Source: Candidula unifasciata (lineage: Eukaryota; Mollusca; Gastropoda; Stylommatophora; Geomitridae). Taken from it: 64,000 nucleotides of DNA. Made by a program: the position numbers and the translations under genes. Under the pieces are notes generated by a model. That model did no database searches, was not told the origin of the DNA, and saw nothing but the letters and a program-made list of their open reading frames with translations. Within the stretch, counting starts at the first letter, position 1. Every line of letters starts with the position of its first letter. Where the stretch lies: NCBI GenBank assembly GCA_905116865.2, contig CAJHNH020006990.1, positions 111,001 through 175,000 of the forward strand, given 5' to 3'. Below, in pieces: positions 44,930-55,183 of this stretch.

Positions 44930-45850
44930 TCTAGCCCTCAATGGAGCATAGGCCCCAAATCAGGTCACATCTATCATTTGCTATTGCATGCAGATTTCCT
45001 GATATCCTCCCCATCTTTTTAACGTCACTCTCTAGCTTTCTTCTCCGTGTGTTTTTGGGGTCTTTCTTTATTTCTTTGCTCCTGTGGGTTCCAGTGCAAA
45101 GACATTTTAGTTATTTTGTTCTCAGGTTTTCTGAACGTTTGTCTTACCCAGCGACAGCGTCTTTTCTTCACCTCATAGTCCACTGGAACATGTTTAGTTC
45201 TCCTCCCAAAGCTCTGCATTAGTGATTCTATCATACCATTTAATTCCCTCTATTCTGCAGAGGTTAATGCCTGTTTGTAGTTTATTAGTAGCTGCCTTAG
45301 TTTTTTCTCCTTGTTTTCGCTCAATACAACAGAACTGATTTGACATTAGAATAACAAATGTTAAGTTTAGTATTAGTTTTAATTTCTGTAGACCTCTACA
45401 AATGCCCTCTTGCTCTGAAAGCTCCTCGTGCCTTCTGTATTCATATTTTAGTATATGTATCAGTTTCCCTATTTATCTACGTTACTGCCCAAATTGGTGT
45501 ACGACTCAACGTCTTGGGGTGCCATCAAGAGAAACCACATTACTATTTGCTTGATTTATTTTCATTATCTTTTTCTGACCCTTATGGATATTCATACCTG
45601 TATTTAATTTATCATGTATCTGTAAGTTGGAGAGAAGAGAAATATTATCAGCGAGGTCCAGATCATCAAGCTGTTTTTTTAGGGGTCCACTAAATTCCAT
45701 TCCTGGTGTTAGCAGTTGGTGTCTTTATAATCCAGGCTATTGACAGAAACACTGGAGAAGCGACAAAAGATATTTCTGTCGCACACCTGTTTTAATGCCA
45801 AATGTGTGTTAGTTTTCTCTAATGAGGAACTCGACATTTCATAGCTGTAT
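44930..45850 (-). mobile_element. LINE RT fragment with mutated FADD box
   Basis: Minus strand from 45700: LDDLDLADNISLLS stands for the catalytic LDDLDFADD-ALLS box, with the second Asp changed to Asn. Then NTGMNIHKGQKKIMKI and, further on, RRCRWVRQTFRKPENKI then LHWNPQEQRNKERPQKH (C-terminal region). Frameshifted and dead. Confidence 0.8.
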
Positions 45851-45888
45851 ATTTGCCTTTACTAATTTTTTTTGTGGGATTCCATAGA

Positions 45889-45959
45889 ATTAATCACCTT
45901 ACACATTTTGGGGAGGAAAAAGGGGCTGAAAGGGGGAGGGGGTGCATTTAAGGTGATTA
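45889..45959 (+). promoter_or_regulatory. Stem-loop with four G-runs (possible G-quadruplex)
   Basis: Perfect 11-bp arms taatcacctta (45891-45901) and taaggtgatta (45949-45959) enclose four G-runs: GGGG 45910, GGGG 45922, GGGGG 45932, GGGGG 45938. Sequence between the QPCT stop and TKFC. Function unknown. Confidence 0.55.
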
Positions 45960-45989
45960 AGCCTATAAGTTCCGGTCCCTAATTAATCT

Positions 45990-46600
45990 CTAATTTTTTT
46001 TTTTTTAAAGGATGAACTTGAACCTGGATTTGTTTTTATTCTTGTTTGTATCATGGTTCCTCGGATCACTGTTGAACTAAAACTTCCTCATCCCATGATT
46101 TTTTAGAATTTGTTAGTTCTTTCTGCACAGTTTTCACATTAGTGCGCCTGTCATTTAACTTCTTACGTTCGTCTCAGTCGCCATTTAATGAACGTAGATT
46201 ATTCATAACTGTTTTATTTGTCCTCCATATTTCAGCATTTCTGATTTGATGTCTGAGATATTTTGGAGGTGTCAAGCGTCATGGTGGTCTGGAGACAACG
46301 ACGACGGAGAGTACAGTTTCCACAGCAGAAGCTAAGGTGGATACATTGAGTTCGTATTGCTAAGAAAACACAAAGAGCTGCATAACTGGTTGGGGAAAGA
46401 GGGAGATGAGCCCGCCCCTCAACCCAGCACCCGTCTCCCCCTACCCAACCGGGACTGCAATTCCCCCATGTTTACTTTGTGTCGGCACCCCTGGTCTAGC
46501 ATTATATACCCAAGACGCCAGTGTACTGTTACTTCACACACCGCCTTCTCCTTTAAAATGATATATAATTTGATAAAATATATCGCAAATTAATGAAACT
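45990..46600. other. QPCT 3' flank, little recognised
   Basis: Bases 46230-46340 may be a small LINE relic (YFGGVKRHGGLETT). Otherwise nothing. Confidence 0.35.
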
Positions 46601-46604
46601 GTAG

Positions 46605-46610
46605 TTTAAT
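46605..46610 (-). promoter_or_regulatory. Possible QPCT poly(A) signal ATTAAA
   Basis: A minus-strand ATTAAA lies 230 bp past the QPCT stop. A canonical AATAAA also exists at 46213-46218, about 625 bp past the stop; either could be used. Confidence 0.35.
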
Positions 46611-46840
46611 CTATATATAAATATACTTGATAAAAATTGTGAACACAGAGCGGCCTTTCAGGGTTTCAGAAAAACGGGAATTCCCGTCGAGCTGTTTGGA
46701 CTATTGATAGCTAAAGTCGGACGTGCTTCACCTAACTCTCCCGAATCCTTTCCTTCTTATGAGCTTCGGCAGCTATATTTTTAGGGACTGCAAGAGTTAA
46801 CCAAGAAAACACTGGACACAAATCGAGGTTCAAAGGCAGT

Positions 46841-47016
46841 TTACTTTGTACTGCAGCTAGTAGTATCTGGCTGTATCTGCATCAAGGTAGCGATAAATAC
46901 TCGAAAAATCCGACAGAAGTCATCGATCAAGTCGAAGTCCAAGTGAGCCCAGTCGTCAGTTGGATCGTGCCAGACACTGGGATACGGGGAGGATATTAGG
47001 TGAACTATGTCCACAC
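46841..47016 (-). CDS. QPCT: QPCT last exon (zinc-binding His, stop)
   Basis: Encodes VDIVHLISSPYPSVWHD, then LDFDLIDDFCRIFRVFI, ending ...SCSTK and TAA. Compare human VLHLIPSPFPEVWHTMDD. The Trp-His pair is the substrate Trp and the third zinc ligand. The C-terminus is about 13 residues longer than human. Acceptor CTTTGACAG. Confidence 0.96.
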
Positions 47017-47082
47017 CTGTCAAAGGAAATAACATATATGAATGTAGATACAAGGAACTGGGCAGGTTATGAGACGGATTCT

Positions 47083-47084
<2 letters not shown>

Positions 47085-47140
<56 letters not shown>
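47085..47140. repeat. (CT)n microsatellite
   Basis: About 25 CT units, 68 bp upstream (in the transcript) of the acceptor of the last QPCT exon. Complementary to the (AG)n 75 bp away. Confidence 0.95.
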
Positions 47141-47213
47141 CCTTCCTCAACACACACACACACACATGCACACACACAAACATACAATGAAATCAATGGA
47201 AAGAGACACACTT

Positions 47214-47214
<1 letters not shown>

Positions 47215-47279
<65 letters not shown>

Positions 47280-47284
47280 GAAGA
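47215..47284. repeat. (AG)n microsatellite
   Basis: About 33 AG units in inverted relationship with 47085-47140, separated by a (CA)n-containing spacer. Confidence 0.95.
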
Positions 47285-47689
47285 GACAGATAGCAGACAG
47301 ATCTCTTTGGTCATGGCTAATTGCTCATCTCCGAACAACTATGTCAGGAATAGACAAGCCACGAGTGGTATTTTCAGTATCTATTTGTTCGGAAAAAGTT
47401 TTTACATGTTTCATATACACATTTTACTTTCCACGGTATATTATGAATCCCAAATTACATTTACCCTCAGTTACCCTATTCTGGTATTGTCTTGCCGTGG
47501 TAGATGCAGCTGAGTAATATTCCACAAACTCAAATTGTCGTATGAATATAAACTGTTTGACTTTCGAGCCTAATAGTAAGGAAGCCTACCATCGATTTAC
47601 ATAGTAATATAACTGCAGTTAAAGTATGCTAAAAGTTTCTGTGAATAAAAAGATGATGGATTTCATGTTATAATGAAATATTAGAGCAT

Positions 47690-47820
47690 TGCAAACCGAA
47701 TCGCTCTTTTCTTCTTGAACATTCCAAGCTCTTGAGGTTCAATCTGCAGATATTACCGTTTCTATTCATCTCTGTGATTGGCCTCCCATTTCCAGAGGTT
47801 GACTCGAAGAGCTTGTAGTA
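47690..47820 (-). mobile_element. LINE 3' end
   Basis: The minus strand reads GNGRPITEMNRNG, then RLNLKSLECSRRKE, the same terminus as 49-269 with a short GAA-like tail. Confidence 0.65.
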
Positions 47821-48010
47821 AAAGTAAAGTAGTAAAGGACCCTTGTCCATGCCTTGAGGCATGTTGGGCATATAGGGCTAGATCTATATTTTATAGACCA
47901 ATGGGCACTTGGTGGATGACGTGGTCAGCATCACGCCGGCCACATTTACTTCCCAGGACTGCACTTGGTACCCTCTCAAGGCTGGGTCTACCTGCGGGCC
48001 AAATTTTTTT
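47821..48010. repeat. Repeat E copy
   Basis: gtaaagtagtaaaggaccct, gctagatctatattttatag, ggtggatgacgtggtcagca, tttacttcccagga. The clearest copy of repeat E. Confidence 0.65.
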
Positions 48011-48353
48011 TTTAAAGTTCAGCTCCATACCCACGACTTTAAGTGCCCGTAGGCCTGTCTGTATCTTCTCTATCCACCGACTTTTCTGGTCGGGTCGTCT
48101 CAACTCACTTTCGACTTTTTGGTGTATGCAGTTTTTGTCTCTGTGTTTAAACGAACTTCTCGATAAAAACTCCAAACATTGTAGCACAGTAGCTCTGATG
48201 ATGCCAGTAATCTTTAGTAATTTAAACAGATTATGAATGTCACTGTCGCTTCGTTCTTTCGTCCATTAAAATCTCAAAGTGACTAATTATGTTTACAAAA
48301 CTTCAGAACAAACTGAGCACATTAAACTTATTCAAACTGCATTACAATCTGAC
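48011..48353. other. QPCT intron, nothing recognised
   Basis: Bases 48030-48180 may be LINE-like on the minus strand; not firm. Confidence 0.35.
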
Positions 48354-48467
48354 CTCTCTGTAGAAATGGCACGTGATCATCTTCGATGCCACCATAATTT
48401 TCGTTACCACTGAAGATAGGGCCTGTATGGTTGCCTGTTAGGTAACCTTTCGTTCTCAGAAGCCGCT
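48354..48467 (-). CDS. QPCT: QPCT exon (EDDHVPFL)
   Basis: Encodes RLLRTKGYLTGNHTG, PIFSGNENYGGIEDDHVPF; compare human NYSYGGVIQDDHIPFLRRG. The Asp of DDH is catalytic. Contains an N-glycosylation sequon NHT. Acceptor CCAATTTCAG; donor GTCAGA is weak but required by phase. Confidence 0.95.
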
Positions 48468-48689
48468 CTGAAATTGGTAATGATTAGTTGAAATTTTGAT
48501 GAATCAAATTCCTTAATGTTAAAAATAATTTTTTCTTCCTATTGTAATTCTCCAAAGCGGTCTTGAATTGATTTGGTTTTTCTATTATTTGCGTTCTGTT
48601 GATCTAGTATATTGCCGAAACGTTCGGTTATATCGATGCGCGTTACCTTTTCCCCCGCTGGGAATCTGACACCCTATTTAGGCGTGGTT

Positions 48690-48800
48690 GACCTAGCATC
48701 CAGTGCATATTCTGAAAGTGGAAAAATCCGTCTCGATGCGGATTCGAACCCTTTGACTTTCAGATCAACAAGCGGTATCTAGCAGCAAATCTAACCACGA
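48690..48800 (-). repeat. tRNA-derived SINE fragment
   Basis: The reverse complement reads gctagataccgcttgttga, then gggttcgaatccgcatcg (B box), a tRNA-like half. No full cloverleaf. Confidence 0.55.
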
Positions 48801-49055
48801 CTAGATTTAGAAGCATAGTTTGGGTTAATACACTTCATATAATCCACCATATCTTTTTCAGGCATTAGAGAAAGTTCATTCATTTTGGCTTCAGAAACTG
48901 AGGAAAAAAGGCACTGTGTTTATACCTAAAACTAAGAGGCCAATTAAACTATATGCAGTCCAAGATTTAAAATTAGAGAAGGGATTTAACTCTCGGTAAA
49001 CACAATTAGAAGTCGCTTTAAGCGTCACGTTTGTGATACCTTTAGTAGTTGTAGT

Positions 49056-49250
49056 AGATTTTACCCCACCGGGATATCACACATAGCAATAAGCAACCGA
49101 TGACACAAAGTGCGACCATGTGGATGAGGATCACTCGTGGAGAGGTCCACGAAACCGCCTTCAGCCATTAGACCGGGCTACATTGCGGCCCCTGGCAATA
49201 TCCAGAGTGTGGCTTCAAAGTAACAAAAAATTGCATCCCACAAGGGGATG
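49056..49250 (-). repeat. Rep-D copy
   Basis: Minus-strand order: catccccttgtgggatgcaa, tttgaagcc, attgccaggggcc, ggctgaaggcggtttcgtgg, acctctccacgagtgatcct, cacatggtcgcactttgtgt and atcccggtggggt. It is an uninterrupted ('empty') copy. Confidence 0.85.
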
Positions 49251-49480
49251 ACTAGTAACGCAAATGCAATATATTAAAAACATCCAAACGTGTGTTTGAC
49301 ATTTGAGAAACAGATTATAAACATAATTTTCATACCACTGCTGTGTTATTAATGACGAACTTGGATATTACCAAAAGCTTAAAAACGTTAAGCTAACAAC
49401 TGTGAGGTCAGATGCCTGAAGAAAGCCACCAACTCAAAAATCCATAAATTAGTGAAAATGTGTATTTTACTTTATAGTTG

Positions 49481-49666
49481 TCCCCATGTGGGATGCAAAG
49501 TTTCGTTATTTGAAGCCCCACCCTGTCTTTTGCAGGGGCCCTGAATTTGGCCTAACGGTTGAAAGGGGTTCTGGGATCTCTCCACGGGTGATCCTCGTCC
49601 GCATGGTGGCACTTTGTGTAACTGGGTGATTATGGCTTGTGTGATGTCCTGGTGAGGTACAACAAG
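49481..49666 (+). repeat. Rep-D copy, empty at the ORF1 insertion point
   Basis: ttgtccccatgtgggatgca, tatttgaagccccaccctgt, cttttgcaggggccctgaat, gaaaggggttctgggatctc, gtgatcctcgtccgcatggt, gtcctggtgaggtacaa. The middle (ttttgcaggggccctg) is continuous here, whereas in the 53088 copy it is split by a 2.4-kb insertion. Confidence 0.9.
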
Positions 49667-49735
49667 AGAGAGAGAGAGAGAGAGGGGGGGGAGGGAGAGA
49701 GAAAGAGGGAGAGAGAGGGAGAGGGGTGGTTCTAT
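49667..49735. repeat. (AG)n purine tract
   Basis: Imperfect AG/G-rich tract directly at the 3' end of the Rep-D copy. Confidence 0.9.
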
Positions 49736-49896
49736 CAGACAGATTGTAGGAACAAAAGTGTGCACCAGATTAATCCATGACAATTAGACCATTGAACGGA
49801 TTTAGTCACCTCCCTGGAAGGCATTCGCCGCTAACAACCCAGGTGCTATAAACAGATTTGATTTGAGAGTAAGAAGAAGAAGGCAAAGATGGATGG

Positions 49897-51092
<1,196 letters not shown>

Positions 51093-51095
<3 letters not shown>

Positions 51096-51739
51096 GTGTT
51101 CGCCCTTACAAAGACGGCTGGCACGTTGTGCTGTGGTTTGCACTTTATCTACAATATCTGCTCCTTTCGGCCCAATACATCCGATTTCAGCAAAATAATT
51201 GGTGGCCACTTACGACTGCTTGTTAAAGGACAGTGAGTATGTTTTTCCCCCATCCAAAATGGGATCAAACAACAACCTGAAGTGATAACATAAGAAACAG
51301 ACAAGAGTAAATCACACATGTTCAACAAGCGGTAGACAAAGATGGCGGGTTTTGTGTGCTGGTGCTTTCATGGATACGCCTCCACAACCTGAATGGGTCA
51401 AGGGTTATGTCATAATAATGTAGTCTAGCATGCTTCACTGCTTGGATTGAAATAACTATATTAATTAATCGTGTAAGGGAAAAAAGCGCCTGGGGATTCG
51501 TAGTGAAAGCCAATGGAGAATCTTTAGTGCAGGACAGCCTAACATACGATTCCACCACGTCTAGTGTGAGAATGTAGGTGGAGGCGGTAAACGCAGCTTT
51601 TTGGTGGCTAGAGCAGAAGATGCATACAGATGTCATAATTGTAACAGGCGCTGAAAGCAAGCAGAGAAATGGGAAACAGGGATGCTTCGAGCAGAGTGGC
51701 AAGCTTTATTTGGAACGTCAGAGGTAGTGAGCATACTTT
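51093..51739. other. QPCT intron, nothing firm
   Basis: Minus-strand text near 51100-51210 (NYFAEIGCIGPKGAD) is unrecognised. Rest without feature. Confidence 0.35.
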
Positions 51740-52112
51740 AGGTCTTTTCTCCAGGATATGCTGGCGTGGTGGGGAATGAACAGGTAGAGAGATTGGCTGG
51801 ATCTGCAATAATGGGTGGTCAAATGATGCATGACAAGGCAGATGTGGCCAGGGCCCTTTGGAAACAAGCAAGAGAGTCAGAAGAGAAAAAAGACTATTAT
51901 GGCCTTAGAGAATGAGGTACCTGGGTGTAACCAGAGGGTCTGGCAGGCTCACATAAACTCAAGGAAAAGGCAAGACGGACATATAAACCAGATTACGACC
52001 AGTACTATTAATACTGGAACTGTATTCTGGCTGCTGAAGTTGAGGATAGAGCACGCGTGGAAATGCAGTGAGTGCTGTGATGTCAATTCTTGACTCAACT
52101 CAACTCAACTAA
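51740..52112 (+). mobile_element. RNase-H LINE 3' end, CAACT tail, 19 bp from a QPCT exon
   Basis: Plus strand: PGYAGVVGNEQVERLAGSA (RNase H helix, with Glu replacing the usual Ala/Asp pattern), then LWKQARESEEKKDYYG and a cysteine-rich end, closing in actcaactcaactcaact. The tail stops 19 bp from the donor side of exon 52131-52230. Confidence 0.8.
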
Positions 52113-52130
52113 TTAATCGTGAATATTTAC

Positions 52131-52230
52131 CCGTGTTAACTAAAACCTGATAGATCTCCGAAGTGCTTTTAAACTGCTGGGGGATGGTTGTATCAGATGT
52201 TCCTATCAAATCAAGAAGGATAAATTCTCG
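52131..52230 (-). CDS. QPCT: QPCT exon (LLDLIG)
   Basis: Encodes REFILLDLIGTSDTTIP, QQFKSTSEIYQVLVNT plus one base; compare human LLVLLDLIGAPNPTFP. The Asp of DLIG is catalytic. Acceptor CCCAACAG, donor GTAAAT. Phase fits both neighbours exactly, which fixed the boundaries. Confidence 0.94.
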
Positions 52231-52324
52231 CTGTTGGGAAAAAAAAAAAAAGAATGCAGCCAATCAAACATTTAAAATTATAAGAAAACAGATTATTATT
52301 GAAAATATTATCTTCTCTCCCACT

Positions 52325-52925
52325 GTCTCCGTGAAGGTTCTGAGGCCCCAACTGGAGGTGAGGGAAGAACAGATGCACTGCCCCCAGGTAGGTTCTAAGG
52401 CCCCATCTGGGGGTGTCGGAAGAACAGATACACTGTCCCCGGGTAAGTTCCGAGACCCCATGTTGGTGTGTACGAAGAACAGATGCACTGTCCCCGGGTA
52501 GGTTCCGAGGCCCCATGTGGGGGTGTGGGAAGAACAGATGCACCGTCCCCGGGTAGATTCCAAGGCCCCATGTGGGGTTGTGGGAAGAACAGATGCACTG
52601 TCCCCGGGTAGGTTCCAAGGCCCCATGTGGGGGTGTGGGAAGAACAGAGGCACTGTCCCCGTGTAGGTTCTAAGGCCCCGTGTAGGGGTGTGGGAAGATC
52701 AGATGTTCTGTCTCCGTGTAGGTTCTGAGGCCCCATCTGGTGGTGTGAGAAGAACAGATGCACTCTCCCCGGGTAGGTTCTAAGGCCCCATGTGGGGGTG
52801 TGGGAAGAACAGATGTACTGTCCCCGTCTAGGTTCTAAGGTCCCAACTGGGGGTGTGGGAAGAACAGATTCACTTTTCCCGTGTGGGTTCCAAGGCCCCA
52901 TCGGGGTTGTGGAGATAACCGATCC
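52325..52925 (+). repeat. 55-bp satellite (~11 units) inside Rep-X
   Basis: Unit gtaggttccgaggccccatg, tgggggtgtgggaagaacag, atgcactgtccccgg. It aligns to the 5' part of Rep-X as seen in reverse at 38260-38310 (gtgtgggttccggggcccca, ttgtggggaaaacaagaata, gacccactgcctccc). The last unit runs straight into ordinary Rep-X. Confidence 0.93.
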
Positions 52926-53087
52926 ATTTCCCTTAGCAAGCATGTTGTAAAAGGCGGCTAACTGGAAGTTTCCTCCGAAGTCGAAGTGCATCTGCTTGAG
53001 AGTAAAGTAACCACAACAACAAGCCGCATATAAACCAGATCTGCTAAATGGATATAGACGCAAAACTCGAGTTCGGGAAAAAGATCA
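52926..53087 (+). repeat. Rep-X, left part of a copy split by Rep-D
   Basis: tagcaagcatgttgtaaaag, gtttcctccgaagtcgaagt, gcatctgcttgag, acgcaaaactcgagttcggg, aaaaagatca. The continuation (agatcaaagtccagaaatgt) is found 2.7 kb further on at 55783-55836. Confidence 0.85.
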
Positions 53088-53154
53088 TCATGATGTTGTC
53101 GTCCCCATGTGGGATGCATTTTGTTGTTGTTGTTATTTGAAGCCCCACCCAGGC

Positions 53155-53166
53155 TTTTGCCGGGGC
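53155..53166 (+). repeat. 12-bp target-site duplication, left copy
   Basis: TTTTGCCGGGGC, identical to 55612-55623. Empty Rep-D copies contain one such site. Confidence 0.92.
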
Positions 53167-53198
53167 ATCAGCAGCTTCGGCTCCACCTTATCAGCCAA

Positions 53199-53440
53199 TC
53201 ATCAGATAGTATTGATACCTGCACAATACAGTATATGCTGGTCCCTTGGAGGATAGGCAGAGCGAGAGGACTTCTCCGCAATAGTCACCAGATATTGATA
53301 CCTGCACAATACAGTACATGCTGGTCCCTTTGAGGATAGGCATAGCGAGAGGACTTCTCCGCAATTGTCATCAGATAAGACTGAAACCTACATAACACAA
53401 TACAAAGCATTAGCCAGAGCGAGAGGCCTTCTCCGCAAGC
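53199..53440 (+). promoter_or_regulatory. Tandem 5' monomers (86, 83 and ~73 bp) before ORF1
   Basis: Units start tca(t/c)cagata at 53199, 53285 and 53368. The first two share ttgatacctgcacaatacag, atgctggtccctt, gaggatagg; all three end gcgagaggmcttctccgcaa. The last ends 3 bp before the ATG. The position recalls the promoter monomers of some L1 5' UTRs. A promoter role is inference. Confidence 0.75.
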
Positions 53441-53443
53441 ACC

Positions 53444-55183
53444 ATGTCTCGGAGAAACAAACCTAACGGAAAGCGCAACGGACAGAGGAAACAACCCACT
53501 GACAGATCTACCCGATCTAACACGGAGGCCAGGAAGACGCAGACAGTTACTACCGAACCACAGGAAGACGCCCCTACTACCAGTGAGGCCCTGAGTGACG
53601 TCCCAGCGTCACCTGAACCAACACAGCCAAGTCCACAAAGATCTCCAGATCGACGAAAGACAGGCAGCTATGAATTTCCTGCCACAATATTTCTACGACA
53701 GACCAGCTCGGGCCGGACAGCAATCACTACACTGGCAACGCTAACATTGATCAATATGCTGGAGATCATGTTAGGCAAGAGGGCAGTCGCAAAGATTAGG
53801 AGAACTCGAGAAGGAGTGATAGCTTCACTAAACAGAACCAACCGCACCTCAGACATGCTGGATGACATCCAACACGACGGCAAGAAAGAACTCCGACTAT
53901 CCGAGGAGATAACTGTGACGGCCACCATCTTCCAGAATGTAAGACGCTGGGTGATCCGAAGAGTCAACCTGCAATGGAGCAACGAAGAAATTCTGCAACA
54001 AATAAGGAAAGAAAACCCCAATGTCAACATCAACCAAGCAGAGAGACTGGGCTCAAAACGGCATCCATTGCCAGTGGCGGTGATAACATCGGAAGGAGGA
54101 AACATCCCGGATAAAATCTACCTAGATCAAAGAATGCAAAGACCGGAGCAATACGTGCCACAGGTGATCCAGTGCTCTCGTTGCCAAAAAGCATGGCACT
54201 CCCGGGCCACTTGTGTGAGCGAACATGAAGTATGCCGATACTGTTCACAACACCATGCCTTCAACAATTGCCCGCTGGCAAAGCTGGACACAGACTTTAA
54301 GTCACCCAATACGAACAGAAAGTGCGCCAACTGCTACGGCCAGCACAGCACCAGGTACCTAGGGTGCCCTTATCTGCAACAATGTAGAGAAATTGCAACC
54401 ACGGCCATACGGGATAAGATTCCAAACCATGAGGCCCGCAGAAGACACGAAGCAACCCAAGGCATAACTGCAGCCATTACCACCAAATTGAGCAACGAGG
54501 TGGCTCAACTCAAAAGTGACATCCAAGCTCTCAGAGACGAGAAAGACGCATCCAAAACCCAACGAGATGAAGACAGAGATGAAATAACAGGCCTGAGAGC
54601 TATAATGCAGGCGACTCTTGACATCCAGAAACGGATGACAGCAGAGATGACGAAATTCAAGGAGGACATCATGAATGCACTGGCCACTATCCAGACACAA
54701 AAGGAACAACCAACTAAAGCAAGGGAAGACGAGGCGGGCATCAATGATCTGCGGGATAACCAACAACTTCTCGCGAAAGAAGTCGCAATGATCAAGAAGG
54801 CACTGGCTGAAACAGAGGAAAAGTTACGAAGAGCATACGAAGAAAACAACAGACTTAACAAGGAACTGCAAGCAACCAACAGAGTGATGGAAGAAAGAGA
54901 GAAAGCACGGAAAGAGGCAACAAGAAGGCAGCAAATACAGGGAGCCGAGACCCAGAAAAAGCCACATCAAACACCAGATAAGAAAACTCAGACATCGCTG
55001 ATGAAACAGTTTCCGTTGGCAACAGTTGACCAAATTAACCAACGCATCATGGAGATGGAGGACCCGAACTTCTATAACTCAGAACTGCAGGATGATGATG
55101 TTTTTTGGTCATCACCAGAGGAACCATATCGACAGCCAAAATTTGAAGTCAAACGAGGTCGACACCGTTACCCCAAACACTAA
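53444..55183 (+). CDS. Retrotransposon ORF1 (Gag-like) protein, 579 aa, intact
   Basis: Nucleic-acid-binding ORF1 protein of a jockey/I-type non-LTR element. N-terminus (1-75) is basic, Ser/Thr/Pro-rich and disordered. Residues ~110-240 are where related proteins have RRM-like folds. Then come three zinc knuckles: C244-C247-H252-C257, C264-C267-H271-C276 and C294-C297-H301-C308; the third has the CANCYGQHSTRYLGCP layout typical of this class. Residues ~340-500 form a long charged coiled coil, followed by a short acidic-then-basic tail ending RHRYPKH. A coiled coil after, rather than before, the knuckles is unusual. The start is the first ATG after the monomers, in a fair context (accATGt). 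Role: binds element RNA into particles and acts as chaperone in target-primed reverse transcription (family knowledge). No ORF2 follows. Confidence 0.93.
   Translation: MSRRNKPNGKRNGQRKQPTDRSTRSNTEARKTQTVTTEPQEDAPTTSEALSDVPASPEPTQPSPQRSPDRRKTGSYEFPATIFLRQTSSGRTAITTLATLTLINMLEIMLGKRAVAKIRRTREGVIASLNRTNRTSDMLDDIQHDGKKELRLSEEITVTATIFQNVRRWVIRRVNLQWSNEEILQQIRKENPNVNINQAERLGSKRHPLPVAVITSEGGNIPDKIYLDQRMQRPEQYVPQVIQCSRCQKAWHSRATCVSEHEVCRYCSQHHAFNNCPLAKLDTDFKSPNTNRKCANCYGQHSTRYLGCPYLQQCREIATTAIRDKIPNHEARRRHEATQGITAAITTKLSNEVAQLKSDIQALRDEKDASKTQRDEDRDEITGLRAIMQATLDIQKRMTAEMTKFKEDIMNALATIQTQKEQPTKAREDEAGINDLRDNQQLLAKEVAMIKKALAETEEKLRRAYEENNRLNKELQATNRVMEEREKARKEATRRQQIQGAETQKKPHQTPDKKTQTSLMKQFPLATVDQINQRIMEMEDPNFYNSELQDDDVFWSSPEEPYRQPKFEVKRGRHRYPKH

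Noticed and set aside
51093..51209. Considered as the missing QPCT exon (minus strand, NYFAEIGCIGPKG)
   Set aside because: It does not match QPCT; the true exon was found at 52131-52230 with exact phase and the LLDLIG motif.
52395..53063. 222-codon minus-strand frame with repeated PGTVHLFF-like units
   Set aside because: It is the 55-bp satellite. Since 55 is not a multiple of three the repeat cycles through frames, and it derives from non-coding Rep-X.
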